From positions 3,132 through 12,963 of the forward strand of contig CAJUGR010000051.1 of assembly GCA_910586285.1 (NCBI GenBank): a stretch of DNA of 9,832 bases. The letters run 5' to 3'. Shown piece by piece: positions 6,928 through 9,832 of this stretch (position 1 is the stretch's first letter; the number at the start of each line of letters is the position of its first letter). The stretch comes from an uncultured Erysipelotrichaceae bacterium (lineage in GTDB: Bacteria > Bacillota_I > Bacilli_A > Erysipelotrichales > Erysipelotrichaceae). Under the pieces are notes generated by a model that did not search any database, had not been told where the DNA came from, and worked only from the letters and a program-made list of their open reading frames with translations. A program made the translations under genes and the position numbers.

Positions 6928-6970
6928 GTTTAACAGTTGGGTTTTATTTGATTTGTAGCATAATCAGTCC

Positions 6971-6999
6971 TTGACAACAACTATTCCCAACATTATAAT
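6971..6999 (+). promoter_or_regulatory. Perfect consensus promoter of hxlA-hxlB
   Basis: TTGACA (6971-6976), exactly 17 nt, TATAAT (6994-6999). Both hexamers match sigma-A consensus without a mismatch, so basal transcription would be very strong unless repressed. Transcription should start near 7006, and AAGAAAGGA precedes the hxlA start. Confidence 0.85.
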
Positions 7000-7031
7000 G
7001 AACATATAAAACGGAAAGAAAGGATTCTATT

Positions 7032-7667
7032 ATGAAATCAAAATTACAGATTGCTTTGGATGATATTACTTTAGAACAGACTATGAGCCTGCTTCAAAAA
7101 GTGGCCAATGATGTGGATATTGTCGAGGTAGGCACGCCCTTTATGATGCAGTATGGCATGGAGGCAGTGAGAACAATTAAAACCGCCTATCCTTCTTTGG
7201 AAGTATTGTGTGATGCGAAGATTATGGATGGCGGCGCTTATGAAGCCAATATCGCCTTTGAGGCCGGTGCTGATTATGTGACCGTGCTGGGAGTTACCGA
7301 TGATTTAACCATACAGGACTGTGTCAAAACCGCAAAAAAAGCAGGCCGCCGTGTGGTTGTGGATATGATCTGCGTTTCCGATTTGAAACAGCGTATGGAA
7401 ACTATCGAAGCGATGGACGTGGATGTCATTGCCATTCATACCGGCTTGGATCAACAGGCAGTCGGTCGAACTCCACTGGATGATTTAAAAGAGACACGTC
7501 AATATGTGAAGCATACCGCTTTGGCGGTAGCCGGAGGCATCAATCTCGAAACCATTGATGAATATATGAAATATCAGCCGCAAATCATCATTGTCGGCAG
7601 CGGGATCGTAAAAGCGGATGATCCGGTTGGCGCAGCAAAGGCGCTGGCTGAGCGAATGCACGTATAA
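7032..7667 (+). CDS. hxlA: 3-hexulose-6-phosphate synthase
   Basis: Condenses formaldehyde with D-ribulose 5-phosphate to D-arabino-3-hexulose 6-phosphate, or the reverse, in the cytosol. The protein is a single TIM barrel of 211 residues, the normal length, of the orotidine-5'-phosphate decarboxylase suprafamily: ALDD (8-11), VEVGTP (31-36), the metal-site motif DAKIMD with D61, K63 and D66, VTVLGVTDD (83-91), VVVDMI (108-113), HTGLDQQ (136-142) and the phosphate-binding AGGI and VGSGI loops (167-170, 188-192). The close relative 3-keto-L-gulonate-6-phosphate decarboxylase shares the DxKxxD motif, but GVTDD and especially the following hxlB gene favour the synthase. AGGA at 7021-7024 is 7 nt before ATG. 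The gap to hxlB is 52 nt and contains only a weak ATTGG/CCAAT hairpin (7680-7699). Roles known in non-methylotrophs are formaldehyde detoxification and, in reverse, pentose phosphate supply; which applies here cannot be read from the sequence. Confidence 0.9.
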   Translation: MKSKLQIALDDITLEQTMSLLQKVANDVDIVEVGTPFMMQYGMEAVRTIKTAYPSLEVLCDAKIMDGGAYEANIAFEAGADYVTVLGVTDDLTIQDCVKTAKKAGRRVVVDMICVSDLKQRMETIEAMDVDVIAIHTGLDQQAVGRTPLDDLKETRQYVKHTALAVAGGINLETIDEYMKYQPQIIIVGSGIVKADDPVGAAKALAERMHV

Positions 7668-7719
7668 GTGAAACGAGTAATTGGTTAAGCAAAGCCAATA
7701 CATATATAGGAGGTAAAGC

Positions 7720-8283
7720 ATGAGCGTAAAAGAATACAGTGAAAAAATTCTGAAAGAACTATTACATAACCTGCAATATGCTAACAATAATGATTTCGAT
7801 GCATTCGTTTCGGAGATCCTCAGCGCCAATCATATATTTACCGCCGGAGCCGGGCGTTCCGGAGTATCGATCCGGGCGTTCACCAATCGGCTGATGCATC
7901 TGGGACTTGCCGTCAGTATGGTCGGAGAGATTACCAATCCTCACACCCATAAAGGTGATTTATTAATCATCGGCTCAGGTTCCGGGGAAACCGAAAGCTT
8001 AGCTGCCATGGCTCGTAAGGCAAAGAAAAACGGTGTAAAAATCGCCTTGGTCACCATGGATGCCAAATCCACAATCGCTCTGATGGCCGATGTCATCGTC
8101 ATATTGCCCGGAGTCTCTCCCAAACTGAAAAATGCCGGTATGGATATTACCTCAATTCAACCGATGGGTTCTGCTTTTGAGCAGTTACAATTAATCACTT
8201 ACGATGCCACCATCATGGAATTGATGGATCGTATGAGCGAAACAGCGGAAACTATGTTTGAACGTCATGCGGATTTAGAGTAG
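7720..8283 (+). CDS. hxlB: 6-phospho-3-hexuloisomerase
   Basis: Isomerises D-arabino-3-hexulose 6-phosphate to fructose 6-phosphate, the step after hxlA, feeding or draining glycolysis. The 187-residue protein is a single SIS (sugar isomerase) domain of the usual length. Recognisable elements are FTAGAGRSG (40-48) with the phosphate-contacting serine, LIIGSGSGET (82-91), VTMD (111-114) and SIQPMGSAFEQ (145-155), whose glutamate belongs to the conserved region of the active site. A textbook AGGAGGT at 7708-7714 precedes the ATG by 5 nt, so it is probably translated as strongly as hxlA. Second and last gene of the operon; a terminator follows 10 bases after the stop. In some archaea and methylotrophs the two enzymes are fused, while here they are separate. 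Confidence 0.92.
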   Translation: MSVKEYSEKILKELLHNLQYANNNDFDAFVSEILSANHIFTAGAGRSGVSIRAFTNRLMHLGLAVSMVGEITNPHTHKGDLLIIGSGSGETESLAAMARKAKKNGVKIALVTMDAKSTIALMADVIVILPGVSPKLKNAGMDITSIQPMGSAFEQLQLITYDATIMELMDRMSETAETMFERHADLE

Positions 8284-8285
8284 TC

Positions 8286-8318
8286 AAAAAAAACCTCGAA
8301 TCAAAATTCGAGGTTTTT
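8286..8318. terminator. Bidirectional terminator between hxlB and the M50 protease gene
   Basis: CCTCGAAT (8294-8301) and ATTCGAGG (8306-8313) are perfect complements around a 4-nt loop, with eight A before and five T after. Each strand therefore reads stem plus U-run, and it sits between convergent stops at 8283 and 8343. This is the clearest terminator in the window. Confidence 0.92.
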
Positions 8319-8342
8319 ATTATCCAACACACACTTCAATGC

Positions 8343-9140
8343 TCACGGCAATATCGAATTCAGCCATTGTTGAAACTGAGAAATATGTGAAGAGAAATCA
8401 ATTTGCGGTAATAATGCTTCCCGATATTCCATCACCATCGTGAATATCAGTGCCCCCAACAATACAAAGACCAATAAATAAACCAAGAATATCGATGCTC
8501 GCGTACTCTTTTTATACTGTACAAGATCTTTGAAACGATTTCTTCGCCTGGTACTTACAAAATCATAGATTATATAAAGAATCATAACTGTGAACAACAC
8601 AAGCAATATCATTTGATCCATAGAATAATAGATACCATATGCCAGAAACGGAATGAAGAGCAACGGAAAAGTTTTAAAGGTTCCCGCGATGACTTTCCCA
8701 CCGTCAAAAGGATTCAACGGCAACAGATTCAACAGTGAAACCACAGCACCAAAAAAACTAAGCCATAAGAATGTATAATCCTTCAAGAAATAAAACAGAA
8801 ACAGATAAAGAATTGTTGCCAACAAACCGCATAACGGACCACTGATAGCAATTATCGCATTCTCTTTGATGGAAGTTTTATTTATAATTTCGATATAGGC
8901 TCCAAACGGTGTAAAACCACCAAAGCGAACTATCGCATCGTATGCCCGCGCCGCAACAATATGTCCCGTTTCATGGATAAGCAGCATAATCACATAACCA
9001 ACCGCAAAGATCGGATTGACAAAAAAAGACAAAAGAGCAACGGTTAAAATCATGATGATCCCATTACCTAACCATTTCAAGAAACTCCACCCGCTGAATA
9101 TTGATTTGAGCATCTTATCACCTGTTTTCTTCGTTAGCAT
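8343..9140 (-). CDS. M50-family (site-2 protease-like) membrane metalloprotease
   Basis: Integral membrane zinc protease expected to cut substrates within or near the bilayer. From this start it has 265 residues, with about seven hydrophobic segments (roughly 27-45, 47-63, 94-119, 125-146, 156-173, 176-193, 216-237). The zinc motif HETGH (56-60) lies in one segment, and the third ligand is in LNLLPLNPFDGGKV (138-151, D147), the NPFDGG variant of the M50 LDG motif. A basic STRRRNRFK stretch divides the core from a C-terminal membrane anchor and short tail. The substrate is unknown; relatives process regulators or clear signal-peptide remnants. Two starts are credible: ATG 9140, with AAAGGTGAT just upstream, and ATG 9113, with AGGTGAT upstream. 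An extended -10 sequence overlaps ATG 9140, so the shorter form cannot be excluded. It is convergent with hxlB, with which it shares a terminator, and is apparently monocistronic. Confidence 0.88.
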   Translation of the reverse strand: MLTKKTGDKMLKSIFSGWSFLKWLGNGIIMILTVALLSFFVNPIFAVGYVIMLLIHETGHIVAARAYDAIVRFGGFTPFGAYIEIINKTSIKENAIIAISGPLCGLLATILYLFLFYFLKDYTFLWLSFFGAVVSLLNLLPLNPFDGGKVIAGTFKTFPLLFIPFLAYGIYYSMDQMILLVLFTVMILYIIYDFVSTRRRNRFKDLVQYKKSTRASIFLVYLLVFVLLGALIFTMVMEYREALLPQIDFSSHISQFQQWLNSILP

Positions 9141-9147
9141 TATATCA
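9139..9147 (-). promoter_or_regulatory. Possible extended -10 element overlapping the M50 start codon
   Basis: Minus-strand TG-A-TATAAT spans 9139-9147 and shares its last bases with ATG 9140. If it is a real promoter, the transcript would start near 9132 and translation would begin at 9113. There is no good -35. It may equally be only the spacing between GGTGAT and ATG. Confidence 0.3.
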
Positions 9148-9296
9148 CCTTTTTCGCCATTTTGATACCAAAACACCTTTTTTTCGACAAGTGTCACTGA
9201 CTCTATCTTGTCACAGAAGAATAAAAGTATTCCGCTTAATAGGCATCAATTATAAAGATTTAATCCTCACATTATTTTTAATCGGTACAAACTTCC

Positions 9297-9338
9297 GCGT
9301 CATTTCTTTTTTGACATGAAGAGGCTGACGCTTTTTTC
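9297..9338 (+). terminator. Terminator-like hairpin with no plus-strand gene before it
   Basis: GCGTCA (9297-9302) pairs with TGACGC (9326-9331), and the stem runs directly into TTTTTT and a further T-rich tract on the plus strand. The loop is 23 nt. On the minus strand no U-run follows, so if active it ends a rightward transcript. No rightward gene lies upstream: hxlB already ends at 8283 and the intervening gene is on the other strand. Confidence 0.4.
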
Positions 9339-9714
9339 TCTTTTATTAATATAGAGTAAAGAAAACTTATCATATTTCGTATAACCGTATGAGAAGATAT
9401 TTGAGGCGATCAATCGTGAAGCAGTTGATCTTTTTTTGTGAAACTTGATGGATGGCATGGGGTAAAACACTTTCCCTGCAAGCCGCAACTTTACCCGTAA
9501 ATTTACAGCTTGAATACGGCTTGTAATGGTATAAAAACCATAGCCAACAACCAGTGTCCAGCTTTGCCAAAACCGCTTCGGTTCATCCACAATCACATTA
9601 CTGCCATGATATAAAATTCATATGGATATCTCCTTCTTTTCTATGCCATAGCGTATTCTTCATACAGTGCTTTTAATATAATTCGGATATCTTTAAATTC
9701 ATAGTAATCACCCG
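9339..9714. other. Region of broken short frames, possibly a decayed gene
   Basis: No intact gene is supported. On the minus strand ATG 9702 follows GGGTGAT but stops after 9 codons. A neighbouring frame over the same bases reads a protein-like KDIRIILKALYEEYAMA ending at ~9642 but has no start codon. ATG 9621 follows a strong GAAGGAGATAT site but stops after 7 codons. Beyond that, a GTG-initiated 98-codon frame (9596-9300) and an overlapping 66-codon frame (9570-9370) remain open, neither resembling a known family. On the plus strand, YEKIFEAINREAVDLF (~9388-9435) also looks protein-like but is bounded by stops. Good signals followed by early stops in several frames suggest a pseudogene or mobile-element debris. 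Confidence 0.3.
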
Positions 9715-9743
9715 TTTATATTCAACAAAATGTACACAATCAA
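9715..9743 (-). promoter_or_regulatory. Promoter-like sequence before the broken frames
   Basis: Minus-strand TTGATT (9738-9743), 17-nt spacer, TATAAA (9715-9720). It points at the short frames starting at 9702 and 9621. The spacing is ideal and the hexamers match at 4/6 and 5/6, but A+T-rich DNA gives such matches by chance. Confidence 0.35.
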
Positions 9744-9785
9744 CATGTAAACGTGATAATAAATTTTAAAATCGCCGAAATCAAA

Positions 9786-9827
9786 ACCACGCCTGAAAGA
9801 CGTGGTATGAACCAGCCCTATAAGGGC
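9786..9827. mobile_element. Tandem hairpins resembling an IS200/IS605-type element end
   Basis: Hairpin 1 (9786-9806): ACCACG...CGTGGT, extended by CT/AG after a single C-A mismatch, with a GAA loop. Hairpin 2 (9815-9827): GCCCT/AGGGC with a 3-nt loop. Closely spaced imperfect subterminal hairpins without terminal inverted repeats are the hallmark of IS200/IS605 ends, which TnpA recognises as single strands. The window stops at 9832, so no transposase can be seen and the boundary is not defined. Other explanations are a leader hairpin of the next gene or a terminator without a U-run. Confidence 0.35.
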
Positions 9828-9832
9828 CTATT

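Noticed and set aside
7032..7667. 3-keto-L-gulonate-6-phosphate decarboxylase (UlaD) as identity of the 7032 gene
   Set aside because: The two families share the barrel and DxKxxD motif, but the GVTDD region and the directly following hexuloisomerase gene fit hexulose-6-phosphate synthase, and no ascorbate-pathway genes are present.
7485..8123. Minus-strand open frames of 60-114 codons opposite hxlA and hxlB
   Set aside because: They mirror the coding bias of the two real genes and show no domain or translation signal.
9300..9596. 98-codon GTG-initiated minus-strand frame as a real gene
   Set aside because: There is no ribosome binding site before the GTG, a second overlapping frame is equally open, and the sequence resembles no family I know. 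It is treated as part of the decayed zone.
9786..9827. CRISPR repeat or tRNA-like structure at the right edge
   Set aside because: Only one copy of each hairpin is present, with no spacer periodicity, and no cloverleaf can be drawn.

Overview
The window looks like a chromosomal segment of a low-GC Gram-positive bacterium (Bacillota). Evidence is the A+T-rich intergenic DNA, strong AGGAGG-type ribosome binding sites, TTGACA/TATAAT and extended -10 (TGnTATAAT) promoters, the rnmV-rsmA-ispE gene order, a 3D-domain lipoprotein and a YtrB-type ABC ATPase. The overall flavour suggests Erysipelotrichia or a relative. That placement is inference from protein style, not from a marker-gene search.

Layout. 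At 1-573 (minus) lies the N-terminal part of an ABC-transporter ATPase; it runs off the left edge and is preceded by a promoter that overlaps an inverted repeat. At 900-2207 (plus) is a membrane-anchored family 3 glycoside hydrolase of the beta-N-acetylhexosaminidase (NagZ) type, closed by a bidirectional terminator. From 4629 down to 2377 (minus) runs a compact housekeeping operon: rnmV (5S rRNA maturase), rsmA (16S rRNA dimethyltransferase) and ispE (isoprenoid kinase). At 4920-5687 (minus) is a secreted 3D-domain lipoprotein with its own consensus promoter. At 6109-6879 (minus) is a DeoR-family regulator, divergent from hxlA-hxlB (7032-8283, plus), the two ribulose-monophosphate-pathway enzymes. 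hxlB ends at a strong bidirectional terminator shared with a convergent M50-family membrane metalloprotease (8343-9140, minus). The last ~690 bases hold no convincing intact gene. They contain an orphan terminator-like hairpin, short translated-looking fragments broken by stops, and, at the right edge, two adjacent hairpins that resemble the end of an IS200/IS605-type element.

How the parts work together. The most coherent unit is deoR/hxlA-hxlB. The regulator's promoter contains a 7-bp direct repeat (ATCGCAA, twice, 10 bp apart) over its -35 and spacer, and hxlA has a perfect consensus promoter. The regulator probably controls itself and the hxl genes in response to a sugar phosphate. HxlA/HxlB interconvert ribulose-5-phosphate plus formaldehyde with fructose-6-phosphate, either to detoxify formaldehyde or, in reverse, to supply pentose phosphate. 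The GH3 enzyme and the 3D lipoprotein both look like extracytoplasmic cell-wall enzymes but are separately transcribed. Several starts were placed downstream of the longest open frame because the ribosome binding site or promoter demands it (rsmA, rnmV, deoR, probably the M50 gene).

I found no CRISPR array, tRNA, rRNA or obvious defence system. The segment is mostly ordinary core genome with a modest accessory or decayed zone at the right end.
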